Assembly (NCBI RefSeq): GCF_001412595.2
Contig: NZ_CP012640.2
Span: forward strand, 868,001 to 932,000
Direction of reading: 5' to 3'
DNA: 64,000 nt
Source: Massilia sp. WG5
GTDB lineage: Bacteria > Pseudomonadota > Gammaproteobacteria > Burkholderiales > Burkholderiaceae_D
Shown: one piece after another, positions 38,398-46,049 of the stretch
How positions within the stretch are numbered: the stretch's first letter is position 1
How the letters are laid out: every line of letters starts with the position of its first letter
Notes under the pieces: generated by a model
The model's database searches: none
What the model was told of the DNA's origin: nothing
The model's input: the letters and a program-made list of their open reading frames with translations, nothing else
Program-made: the position numbers and the translations under genes

Positions 38398-39389
38398 AAG
38401 GTCTTCACTTTCGCAAACTGGGTGTCGTGCACCGCCAGCCGGTTGCGCAGCGCCGGGCCGAACTGGGGCGAGGCGATCTCGAAGGTCTCGCCGGCCGCGA
38501 CCTGCACCTTGTCGGCGAAGCTCAGCGTCGCGGTGCCGAAGAAATGGATGTGGATGTCGCCCGGGCGCTTGAACAGCCCGTACTTGAAGTGGTGGTATTC
38601 GAGGTTGGCGATGGTATGCGACATGTTCTGCTCGCCGGAGACGAAGGCCTTCTCCCAGCGCACCTTGCCGCCCGCGTCCAGCACGCGCGAGACGCCTTCG
38701 ACGTGCTGCGGCAGCTCGCCCACCAGCAGGGCCGGGCCGAGGCCGCAGTTGCGCAGCTTCGAGTGCGCCAGGTAGAGGTAGTTCTGGCGCTCGGTCACGT
38801 GGTCCGAGAACTCGTTACCGAGCGCGAAGCCGAGGCGCCACGGCTGGCCGTCGTCGCCGATCACGTACAGGCCGGCGATCTCCGGCTCCTCGCCGCCGTC
38901 CAGCGAGAAGTCCGGCATCTCGAGGTCCTGGCCGCCGGCGCGCACGATCGAGCCGTCGCCCTTGTAGAACCATTCCGGCTGCACGCCCGGCGTGCCCGCT
39001 TCCGGCTTGCCGCCTTCGAGACCGAGGCGGAACATCTTCATGCTGTCGGACAGCGATTCGACCTCGCCGCCGATCTTCTTGTGCATGGCGTCGCGGGTGT
39101 CGGCGCTGCCCAGGTGGGTCAGGCCGGTGCCGGTGACATAGCAGTGGGCCGCGTCCGGATGGTCGAGCGGCGCCAGCAGGCGGCCCTCAATGGCGATGGC
39201 GTCGAAGGATTCGGCCTCGCCGACGGCGGCGGAGGCGTCGGCCAGTGCAGCCAGGCCGTGGCCGCGGGCGATCGCGGCGCAGGCCAGCTCGAGGGTCGAG
39301 GCGAAGCCCTGGATCGGGGTGACGGTGTCGTCGTTCAGGATGCCGACGCGGCGTGCGCCGGCGGCGGTGGTGTACTGGATGAGCAGCAT
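38394..39389 (-). CDS. AraD1/GguC family FAH-fold 2-keto-3-deoxy-L-arabinonate dehydratase
   Basis: The 331-residue protein belongs to the GguC/AraD1 branch of the fumarylacetoacetase superfamily. Characteristic parts are [40 protein letters not shown] with metal-binding acidic residues, and [20 protein letters not shown]. Comparative genomics assigns AraD1 to dehydration of 2-keto-3-deoxy-L-arabinonate to alpha-ketoglutarate semialdehyde, replacing the DapA-type AraD. The position between arabinonate dehydratase and the semialdehyde dehydrogenase supports this. GGAGACAAAG precedes the start. Confidence 0.87.
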   Translation of the reverse strand: MLLIQYTTAAGARRVGILNDDTVTPIQGFASTLELACAAIARGHGLAALADASAAVGEAESFDAIAIEGRLLAPLDHPDAAHCYVTGTGLTHLGSADTRDAMHKKIGGEVESLSDSMKMFRLGLEGGKPEAGTPGVQPEWFYKGDGSIVRAGGQDLEMPDFSLDGGEEPEIAGLYVIGDDGQPWRLGFALGNEFSDHVTERQNYLYLAHSKLRNCGLGPALLVGELPQHVEGVSRVLDAGGKVRWEKAFVSGEQNMSHTIANLEYHHFKYGLFKRPGDIHIHFFGTATLSFADKVQVAAGETFEIASPQFGPALRNRLAVHDTQFAKVKTL

Positions 39390-39426
39390 ATTCTTTGTCT
39401 CCTTCGTTTATGGTGCAACGCAGTGA

Positions 39427-41169
39427 TCAATGCGAGTGTTTTGGCACGGCCGAGCCGCGGCAGCCGACCAGGAAGTCGAAGTCGCAGCCTTCGTCCGCCT
39501 GCAGCACGTGGTCGAGGTAGAGCCCCTGGTAGCCGGTCCGTGCAGGCGGCTTGTGGCTTTCGGCGCGGTCCGCCAGGCGGCTCTTGATCTCTTCGTCCGG
39601 CACGTCCAGGTGCAGGCGGCCGTTGGCGCAATCGAGCTCGATGAAGTCGCCGTCCCGGACGATGCCCAGCGGGCCGCCGGCCATCGCTTCCGGCGCCACG
39701 TGCAGCACCACGGTGCCGTAGGCGGTGCCGCTCATGCGGGCGTCCGAGATGCGCACCATGTCGGTGATGCCGCGCGCCAGCAGCTTGGGCGGCAGGCCCA
39801 TGTTGCCGACTTCCGCCATGCCCGGATAGCCCTTCGGTCCGCAGTTCTTCATCACCATCACCGAGTTTTCGTCCACCTCCAGGTCGGGGTCGACGATGCG
39901 CTGCTTGTAGTGGTCGAAGTCTTCGAACACGACGGCCTTGCCGCGGTGCTGCATCAGGTGCGGCGATGCGGCCGAGGGCTTCAGCACGGCGCCGCGCGGC
40001 GACAGGTTGCCGCGCAGGATGCAGATGCCGCCGTCGTCGATCAGCGGGTTGTCCAGCTTGCGGATCACCTCGTCGTTGTAGATCGGCGCATCCTGGTTGT
40101 TCTCCCACAGGGTCCTGCCGTTGGCGGTGAGCGCGTCCTTGTGCGGCAGCAGGCCGGCTTCGCCCAGGCGGCGGATCACGCCCGGCAGGCCGCCCGCGTA
40201 ATAAAACTCTTCCATCAGGTAGCGGCCCGATGGCAGCAGGTCGACGATGGTCGGGGTGCCCTTGCCGATCGCGGTCCAGTCTTCCAGCTCGAGCGGCACG
40301 CCGACGCGGCCGGCGATCGCCTTCAGGTGGATCACCGCATTGGTCGAGCCGCCGATCGCGGCGTTCACGCGGATCGCGTTCTCGAAATTCTCGCGCGTCA
40401 GGATCTTCGACAGCTTCAGGTCTTCGTTGACCATCTCGACGATGCGCATGCCGGACATGTGGGCCAGCACGTAGCGGCGCGCGTCCACTGCCGGGATCGC
40501 GGCGTTGTGCGGCAGCGAGGTGCCCAGGGATTCGGCCATGCAGGCCATGGTCGAGGCGGTGCCCATGGTGTTGCAGGTGCCGGCCGAGCGCGAGTGGCCG
40601 GCTTCGGCGGCCAGGAAGTCGTGCATCGTGATCTGGCCGCCCTTGGCCTGCTCGTGCAGCTGCCAGACGGCGGTGCCGGAGCCGATGTCCTTGCCGTTCA
40701 GCTTACCGTTCAACATCGGGCCGCCGGTAACCACGATGGTCGGCAGGTCGACGCTGGCGGCGCCCATCAGCAGCGCCGGGGTGGTCTTGTCGCAGCCGAC
40801 CAGCAGCACCACGCCGTCCATCGGATTGCCGCGGATCGACTCTTCGACGTCCATGCTGGCCAGGTTACGGGTCAGCATGGCGGTCGGGCGCAGGTTCGAT
40901 TCGCCGTTCGAGAACACCGGGAATTCGACCGGGAAGCCGCCGGCCTCCAGGATACCGCGCTTGACGTGCTCCGCCAGCTTGCGGAAATGGGCGTTGCAGG
41001 GGGTGAGTTCGGACCAGGTATTGCAGATGCCGATGATCGGCTTGCCCTGGAATTCGTGATCGGGGATGCCCTGGTTCTTCATCCAGCTCCGGTACATGAA
41101 GCCGTTCTTGTCCTGGGTGCCGAACCACGCCGCGGAGCGCAGCGTGGGCTTCTTTTTTGTATCGGACAT
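39427..41169 (-). CDS. L-arabinonate dehydratase (IlvD/Edd family)
   Basis: This enzyme converts L-arabinonate to 2-keto-3-deoxy-L-arabinonate using an iron-sulfur cluster. The 580-residue protein places its three cluster cysteines at 58 (ELTPCNAHF), 126 (VGCDKTTP) and 199 (AGTCNTMG), one residue off those of the Rhizobium leguminosarum arabinonate dehydratase. It also has the DARMSGTAYGTVVLHV active-site stretch. It is the first gene of the operon expressed from the promoter at 41200-41267, with a GGAGGAAAG ribosome site. Confidence 0.93.
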   Translation of the reverse strand: MSDTKKKPTLRSAAWFGTQDKNGFMYRSWMKNQGIPDHEFQGKPIIGICNTWSELTPCNAHFRKLAEHVKRGILEAGGFPVEFPVFSNGESNLRPTAMLTRNLASMDVEESIRGNPMDGVVLLVGCDKTTPALLMGAASVDLPTIVVTGGPMLNGKLNGKDIGSGTAVWQLHEQAKGGQITMHDFLAAEAGHSRSAGTCNTMGTASTMACMAESLGTSLPHNAAIPAVDARRYVLAHMSGMRIVEMVNEDLKLSKILTRENFENAIRVNAAIGGSTNAVIHLKAIAGRVGVPLELEDWTAIGKGTPTIVDLLPSGRYLMEEFYYAGGLPGVIRRLGEAGLLPHKDALTANGRTLWENNQDAPIYNDEVIRKLDNPLIDDGGICILRGNLSPRGAVLKPSAASPHLMQHRGKAVVFEDFDHYKQRIVDPDLEVDENSVMVMKNCGPKGYPGMAEVGNMGLPPKLLARGITDMVRISDARMSGTAYGTVVLHVAPEAMAGGPLGIVRDGDFIELDCANGRLHLDVPDEEIKSRLADRAESHKPPARTGYQGLYLDHVLQADEGCDFDFLVGCRGSAVPKHSH

Positions 41170-41199
41170 GGTGTCTTTCCTCCGTGTTATATGGAAGAA

Positions 41200-41267
41200 A
41201 GTCTAAGGTGCTGCCAGATAACTTTCCAATCAATTTTTAGCGCTTATCGATATCGTTTCAGGTATCG
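41200..41267 (-). promoter_or_regulatory. LysR-type activator promoter B (arabinose catabolic operon)
   Basis: This is the most complete copy of the shared element. On the plus strand CCAATCA is at 41226-41232 and the dyad CGATA-10 nt-TATCG at 41248-41267. On the minus strand -35 TTGGAA (41224-41229), an 18-base spacer and -10 TAGACT (41200-41205) follow. The dyad overlaps the last codons of the lactonase gene, so the promoter is partly coding. Confidence 0.72.
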
Positions 41268-42154
41268 ATATAGGCGCCGCCAAAGCGCTGTTCGGGCAGG
41301 CCGCGCACGTCCAGCGCATGGGCGAACACGCCGCCCGAGCCGGGCGCCGCCGCCAGCGCCTGCGGCGCCAGGCCGGTCGTGGCCGAGCTCACGTACAGTA
41401 CGTTCAGGGCCGGGCCGCCGAAGGCCGGGCAGGTCGGCTGCGGGGCCGGCAGCGCCAGCACGCGGTCGACGCGGCCGTCGGGCGTGAAGCGCACCACCTG
41501 CCCGCCGCCCCAGCGCGCGTTCCACAGGCAGCCTTCGGCGTCGACGGTGGAGCCGTCCGGGTCGCCCGGCGCGGCGTCTGCCGGCGCAAAGACACGCAGG
41601 TTCGCCACGCCGCCGCCGTCGGCCGGATCGTAATCGCAGCAGCGGATTTCGCGCGTGGCCGAATCGCAGTAGTACATGGTGCGGCCGTCCGGGCTGAAGC
41701 AGATGCTGTTGGCGATGGCGACGTCGCCCAGCGGCAGGCGTTCCAGCCGCAGGTCGCGGTTCAGGCGGTAGAAGCCGCCGATCGGCGCCTTCGGATTCTC
41801 GGCCTGGTTGAAGACGCCGAACACGAAGCGGCCCTGGCGGTCCACGCGGCCGTCGTTCAGGCGGGTTCCCGGAAGGTGGGCCTCGACCTCGCAGATGCGC
41901 GCCAGTTCGCCGGTCGCCAGGTCGAAGAAGGACAGGCCGGACGCCAGCGCCAGCAGCAGGCGCCCGTCGTCTGGCGTCAGGGCCATCGAGCACAGGCGCT
42001 CGGGCAGCGGCCAGCGCTCGAGCAGGCCGCTGCCCGGGTCGTGCGACCACAGCTCGCTGTTTTCGATATCGGTCCACAGCAGGCGTCCGCTGCGCTCGTT
42101 CCAGATGATCCCTTCGCCCAGCACATTGCGGCCGTCCACCACCAGTTGCATCAT
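41258..42154 (-). CDS. SMP-30/gluconolactonase family L-arabinonolactonase
   Basis: The 298-residue six-bladed propeller has the metal-binding residues of the SMP-30 family: Glu in LGEGIIW near residue 14, an Asn in AIANSICFS near 150, and Asp in PGDPDGSTVD near 200. It hydrolyses the aldonolactone made by the SDR dehydrogenase. It is the last gene of the MFS, GH43, epimerase, lactonase operon, and starts five bases after the epimerase stop with a double ATG. Its 3' end doubles as the upstream control region of the next operon. Confidence 0.9.
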   Translation of the reverse strand: MMQLVVDGRNVLGEGIIWNERSGRLLWTDIENSELWSHDPGSGLLERWPLPERLCSMALTPDDGRLLLALASGLSFFDLATGELARICEVEAHLPGTRLNDGRVDRQGRFVFGVFNQAENPKAPIGGFYRLNRDLRLERLPLGDVAIANSICFSPDGRTMYYCDSATREIRCCDYDPADGGGVANLRVFAPADAAPGDPDGSTVDAEGCLWNARWGGGQVVRFTPDGRVDRVLALPAPQPTCPAFGGPALNVLYVSSATTGLAPQALAAAPGSGGVFAHALDVRGLPEQRFGGAYIDT

Positions 42155-42159
42155 CGTCT

Positions 42160-43239
42160 TTATGGTTCCACTGAAAATTTGAAGCGCGATTCGGTCGCGT
42201 AGGTCCGGCCCGGACGCAGGATCGTGTCCGGGTAGGCAGGCTGGTTCGGCGAATCCGGGAAGTGCTGGGGCTCGATGCAGAAACCGCTGCGCAAGGCGTA
42301 GCGGCGGCCGCCCTTCCCCGCCAGCGAGCCGTCCAGGAAGTTCCCGCTGTAGAACTGCACGCCCGGCTCCTGGGTGAACAACTCCAGCACGCGGCCGCTC
42401 TCCGGGTCGCGCACCCGCACCGCGCGCCGCATTGCGCCACGACCAGCGCCGCCGTTCAGCACCCAGCAATGGTCGTAGCCGCTGCCGTGGCGCAGCTGTT
42501 TGTCCGGCTGGCCGATGCGCTCGCCGATGGGGCGCGGCTGGCGGAAGTCGAAGGGGGTGCCGGTGACCGGGACCAGGGGGCCGAGCGGGATCAGGCCGGC
42601 GTCGACCGGCACGAAGCGGTCGGCGTCGATGAGGATCTCGTGCTGCAGGATGCCGACGTCGTCCGGTACCGGGTCGCCGGCGGCGCCGCGCAGGTTGAAG
42701 TAGCTGTGCTGGGTCAGGTTGACCGGGGTCGGCCGGTCGGCCGTGGCATGGAAGCGCACCACGATCTCGTTGTCTTCGCTCAGGCTGTAGCGGACGGTGG
42801 TATCCAGATTGCCCGGGTAACCCTGCTCGCCATCGGCGCTGCGGTGGCGCAGGACCAGGCTGTCGCCTTCGATGGCGGACGCCCACAACAGCCGGTCGAA
42901 GCCGGGCGCGCCGCCGTGCAGGTGGTTCTCGCCATCGTTGCACGCCAGTCGGACCGGTTTGCCGTCGAGGACAAAACGACCCTTGCCGATGCGGTTGCCG
43001 TAGCGGCCGATCAGCGCGCCGAAGTACGGGCTGTCCTTCAGGTAGGGCTCGAGCGTGTCGAAGCCGAGCGCGACGTCGTCGAGGCGGCCGTCACGGTCGG
43101 GCACGTGGATCGCGCGGATGATGCCGCCGAAATCCAGGATCTTCACGACCATGCCGCTGCCGTTGGACAGCGTGAATTCGCTGACCGGGGCGCCGCCGGG
43201 CAAGCTGCCGAAGGGCGCCTGGCTGATTTGCGTGCTCAC
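42160..43239 (-). CDS. galM: Aldose 1-epimerase
   Basis: The 359-residue mutarotase has the family active-site residues: an Asn-Arg pair in GRYGNRIGKG near 80, the catalytic His in NLTQHSYFNL near 176, and Glu in FTQEPGVQFYSGNF near 300. It interconverts alpha and beta anomers, which would supply the form used by the 1-dehydrogenase after glycosidases release a single anomer. The start is GTG at 43239 with GAGGCGGC upstream. No signal peptide is seen. Confidence 0.92.
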   Translation of the reverse strand: MSTQISQAPFGSLPGGAPVSEFTLSNGSGMVVKILDFGGIIRAIHVPDRDGRLDDVALGFDTLEPYLKDSPYFGALIGRYGNRIGKGRFVLDGKPVRLACNDGENHLHGGAPGFDRLLWASAIEGDSLVLRHRSADGEQGYPGNLDTTVRYSLSEDNEIVVRFHATADRPTPVNLTQHSYFNLRGAAGDPVPDDVGILQHEILIDADRFVPVDAGLIPLGPLVPVTGTPFDFRQPRPIGERIGQPDKQLRHGSGYDHCWVLNGGAGRGAMRRAVRVRDPESGRVLELFTQEPGVQFYSGNFLDGSLAGKGGRRYALRSGFCIEPQHFPDSPNQPAYPDTILRPGRTYATESRFKFSVEP

Positions 43240-43251
43240 GTAAGAGCCGCC

Positions 43252-44202
43252 TCAGAGAGTGGAAGGACGGCCGAACACCGGCATGCCGCCCTCGTCCCAG
43301 CGCAGCGGCTTGACGAAGGTGTGGCGGTCGGGATTCCACAGCGGATCGCCGACGATCTCGGTATAGGTGCGCGCGTGGTAGACCAGCATCACGGTATCGC
43401 CGTCCTCGGCGTAGGTGAAGCTGTTGTGGCCCGGTCCGTAGATGCCGTGCTCGTAGCAGGTGCGGAATACCGGTTCCCTTGCCTTGGTCCAGGACGCGGG
43501 GTCGAGCAGGTCGGCGTCTTCGCTGGCGTAGAGCAGGCCCATGGCGTAGTTCTCGTCGGTCGCGCTGGCCGAGTAGGAAATGAAGATCTTGCCGTTCCGA
43601 CGCAGCACCGACGGTCCTTCGTTGACCCGGAAGCCGCGGGTCTCCCAGTCGAACTCCGGCTTCGACAGCAGCACCGGCTCGCCGTCGATCTGCCAGGGCG
43701 TCTTCATCTTGGCGATGTAGAGGTTGGAATTGCCCTCGATCGCCCTGTCCTTCTGGGCCCACAGGTAGTACAGCTCGCCCTTGTGCTGGAAGGTGGTGGC
43801 GTCCAGGCAGAAGCTGTCGATGCCGGTATCGACCTGGCCCATGAACTCCCAGCTGCCCTCCAGCGGATTCGCATTCGTATTGCGGATCGCGTACATGCGG
43901 TGCTGGAACAGCTTGTCCTTGATCTCGCGGCTCGGCGCGGCGGCGAAGTAGACGTACCAGGCGCCCATGTTGAAGTGCAGCTCGGGGGCCCAGATCAATT
44001 CGCTGTAAGGGCCCGAGTCCGGCTTCACCCAGGCGTCGACCGTGGGCGCCGTGGCCAGGCCCTCGATGGTGGCGGCCCGGCGCAGCTCGATGCGGTCGTA
44101 TTGCGGGACCGACGCGGTGAAGTAGTAGTAACCGTCCGTGTGCTTGTAGATGTACGGGTCGGCGCGTTGTTCGATGAGGGGAGTAATCAAGGTTTCCATC
44201 AT
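43252..44202 (-). CDS. GH43 exo-arabinofuranosidase-like enzyme, cytoplasmic
   Basis: The 316-residue protein has no signal peptide. GH43 residues are Asp15 (RADPYIYK), a central Asp in LDATTFQ, and Glu in RVNEGPSVL; YGPGHNSFTYAEDGD follows near the C-terminus. It resembles subfamily 26 exo-alpha-1,5-L-arabinofuranosidases. It follows the GPH symporter gene, suggesting that short arabino-oligosaccharides are imported intact and cut inside the cell. A secreted paralogue lies at 50360-51397. Start 44202 or 44199 (adjacent ATGs) both fit the CTGGAAAAA site. Confidence 0.87.
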   Translation of the reverse strand: MMETLITPLIEQRADPYIYKHTDGYYYFTASVPQYDRIELRRAATIEGLATAPTVDAWVKPDSGPYSELIWAPELHFNMGAWYVYFAAAPSREIKDKLFQHRMYAIRNTNANPLEGSWEFMGQVDTGIDSFCLDATTFQHKGELYYLWAQKDRAIEGNSNLYIAKMKTPWQIDGEPVLLSKPEFDWETRGFRVNEGPSVLRRNGKIFISYSASATDENYAMGLLYASEDADLLDPASWTKAREPVFRTCYEHGIYGPGHNSFTYAEDGDTVMLVYHARTYTEIVGDPLWNPDRHTFVKPLRWDEGGMPVFGRPSTL

Positions 44203-44253
44203 TTTTTCCAGGGTGGGCACACCGTGCCCACCAATGCATGCGGTTTATCGGAG

Positions 44254-45606
44254 TCAGGTGTGCGCGGCCAGGCGCAGTTCTTCCTTCACGGTCCCGTAAT
44301 AGGCATCGCTGATCCGGTACTTGAACATCAGCGCCCCCATCAGGAAGTGGAAGAAGCCCGGGATCACGGACAGCATCAGCGCGATGCCCTGCAGCGCGAG
44401 CTGGCTTTGTTCCTGGTTGGGCTGGTAGCCGAAGTAGCTGAGCAGGATGCCGACCATGCCGCCCGCGACCGCCATGCCGGCCTTCTGCGCCACCGAGATG
44501 CCGCCGAAGGCGAAGCCGGAGACGCGCTTGCCGGTCTTGACCTGGCCATAGTCGATGGTCTCGGCGATGGCGGACCAGAACACCGGCGCGTGCAGGTCGA
44601 CCACCAGCGAGAGCGCGAAGTACAGCGCGAATGCCGTCACGGTATCGCCGGGCTTGACCAGCAAGAAGATCATCACCGACAGGACGGCCACCACCAGCTG
44701 GGTGTAGCGGAACAGCTTGACCTTGCAGTAGAACTTGGTGACCCAGGTCGACACCACCATCGCCAGGATCGCCGCCGCGACGCCGGTCGACAGGAAGGCC
44801 GAGACCACCGCGGTGTCCCCGTGCAGGTAGTACTTGGCGTAGTAGACCGCGACCGAGCCGCGGATCACGTAGCCGACGGTGCCGGTCACGCAGGCGCCGC
44901 ACAGGACCAGCCACTGGTCGTTCTTCAGCAGCACGCGGACCTGCTCGCCGAGCGGCTGGCGCACGACCTTGTGCACCACGCGCTCGGTGGTGGTGAAGAA
45001 GCAGAACAGGAACAGGACCACGCCCAGCACGGCCATCAGCGCCATCGCCGCCTGGTAGCCGGCGGCCGGGTTGCCGTTGCCCCAGCGGTTCGCCAGCAGC
45101 GGCACCACGATCGTCACCATGAAGGCGCCCACCTTGGCCAGGAACAGGCGGTAGCCATTGGCCGACAGGCGTTCCTGCGGGTCGGCGGTCAGGGCGCTGG
45201 GCAGCGAAATGTAGGCCACACCCACGCCCGAGGTCATCACGGTCATCAGGATGTAGGTCGAATAGGCCCAGACCATCTTCGCGTGGTAGCTCCAGTCCGG
45301 GGTGCTGAACACCATGAACACCGAGATCCCGTAGGGCACGGCGAGCAGCAGCAGCCAGGGGCGGTAGCGTCCCCAGCGCGTGAGGAAGGCGTCGGTCATC
45401 TGCCCCACCGCCAGGTCGGAGATCGCGCCGATGATCTTGACGACCACGAACAGCAGCGCCAGGTCGGTCGTCTTCAGGCCGTAGATGTCGGTGTAGAAGA
45501 AGGTAATGATCAGCATCATCGACGAGATCACCACATTGAGCGCCATGTCGCCGGCGCCGAAGCCCACCTTTTCGAGGGTGGAGAGTTTCTGGGTTTGGGT
45601 TTGCAT
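44254..45606 (-). CDS. GPH-family glycoside/pentoside:cation symporter
   Basis: The 450-residue MFS protein belongs to the glycoside-pentoside-hexuronide family. It has LEKVGFGAGDMALNVV at the start, TRWGRYRPWLLL after helix 2, and DYGQVKTGKRVSGFAFGG in the second half. GPH symporters import xylosides, melibiose and related glycosides with H+ or Na+. The next gene encodes a cytoplasmic GH43 enzyme, so the probable substrates are arabinobiose and arabinotriose. GGAAG supports ATG 45606; transcription would start from the promoter at 45727-45794. Confidence 0.88.
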   Translation of the reverse strand: MQTQTQKLSTLEKVGFGAGDMALNVVISSMMLIITFFYTDIYGLKTTDLALLFVVVKIIGAISDLAVGQMTDAFLTRWGRYRPWLLLLAVPYGISVFMVFSTPDWSYHAKMVWAYSTYILMTVMTSGVGVAYISLPSALTADPQERLSANGYRLFLAKVGAFMVTIVVPLLANRWGNGNPAAGYQAAMALMAVLGVVLFLFCFFTTTERVVHKVVRQPLGEQVRVLLKNDQWLVLCGACVTGTVGYVIRGSVAVYYAKYYLHGDTAVVSAFLSTGVAAAILAMVVSTWVTKFYCKVKLFRYTQLVVAVLSVMIFLLVKPGDTVTAFALYFALSLVVDLHAPVFWSAIAETIDYGQVKTGKRVSGFAFGGISVAQKAGMAVAGGMVGILLSYFGYQPNQEQSQLALQGIALMLSVIPGFFHFLMGALMFKYRISDAYYGTVKEELRLAAHT

Positions 45607-45726
45607 ACGGACTTCCTTCAACGGCAAGGGCGCCGCCCGCTCGTCACCCGCGCGGCACCCTGTCTCCTAGGTCTTTGTTATGTTTTTTACGTCGATCCGG
45701 CATGACTTTTTCACATGCTCGGCGGT

Positions 45727-45794
45727 ATCTTAGGAGCTGGACCGAGATTAATCCAATCATATTTCTTGGGGCTTCGATATCGTTTTCCGTATGG
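45727..45794 (-). promoter_or_regulatory. LysR-type activator promoter D (GPH symporter operon)
   Basis: CCAATCA at 45753-45759 and CGATA at 45775-45779 (plus strand) keep the 22-base offset seen at the other sites, with a GTATGG half-dyad at 45789-45794. On the minus strand TTGGAT (45751-45756), 18 bases and TAAGAT (45727-45732) follow. TAAGAT is the best -10 of the set. Confidence 0.72.
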
Positions 45795-45923
45795 GTCCAA
45801 TCCCGTATCCAGCCGCCCCTTTCTCCCGCCTGTCCCGACACCGTCTTCCCTTTGCGAAACGGGCTTTTGCAGCAGTTCATGGCACGCGGCACCTTGTCGG
45901 CCTGCCTGTCAGGCGCCCTGGCT

Positions 45924-45990
45924 GATACCGAAACTGATATGGAAAACCCAGAAAAAATCATTGGATTGATTATCGGGGGATCTCTACCAT
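45924..45990 (+). promoter_or_regulatory. LysR-type activator promoter E (TonB receptor)
   Basis: This copy faces right. GATACCG (45924-45930) and TATGG (45938-45942) form the upstream dyad, TCATTGG (45958-45964) the second half-site, then -35 TTGGAT (45961-45966), 18 bases and -10 TACCAT (45985-45990). It differs from the consensus by one base in each half-site. The receptor ATG is 59 bases past the -10. Confidence 0.7.
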
Positions 45991-46049
45991 GCTTTCAGAG
46001 CAATACAGTTTTAGAAGAAAATTCCCATAACTAGAAACACAGGAGATGT

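Larger units (their letters stand above)
45607..46049. other. Divergent regulatory region between the GPH symporter and the TonB receptor
   Basis: This 443-base gap is AT-richer than its surroundings. It contains two opposed copies of the locus-wide promoter element (45727-45794 on the minus strand, 45924-45990 on the plus strand), leaving about 130 bases between them. Leader sequences of roughly 60-115 bases follow on each side. No RNA gene or small ORF is supported. Confidence 0.6.
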
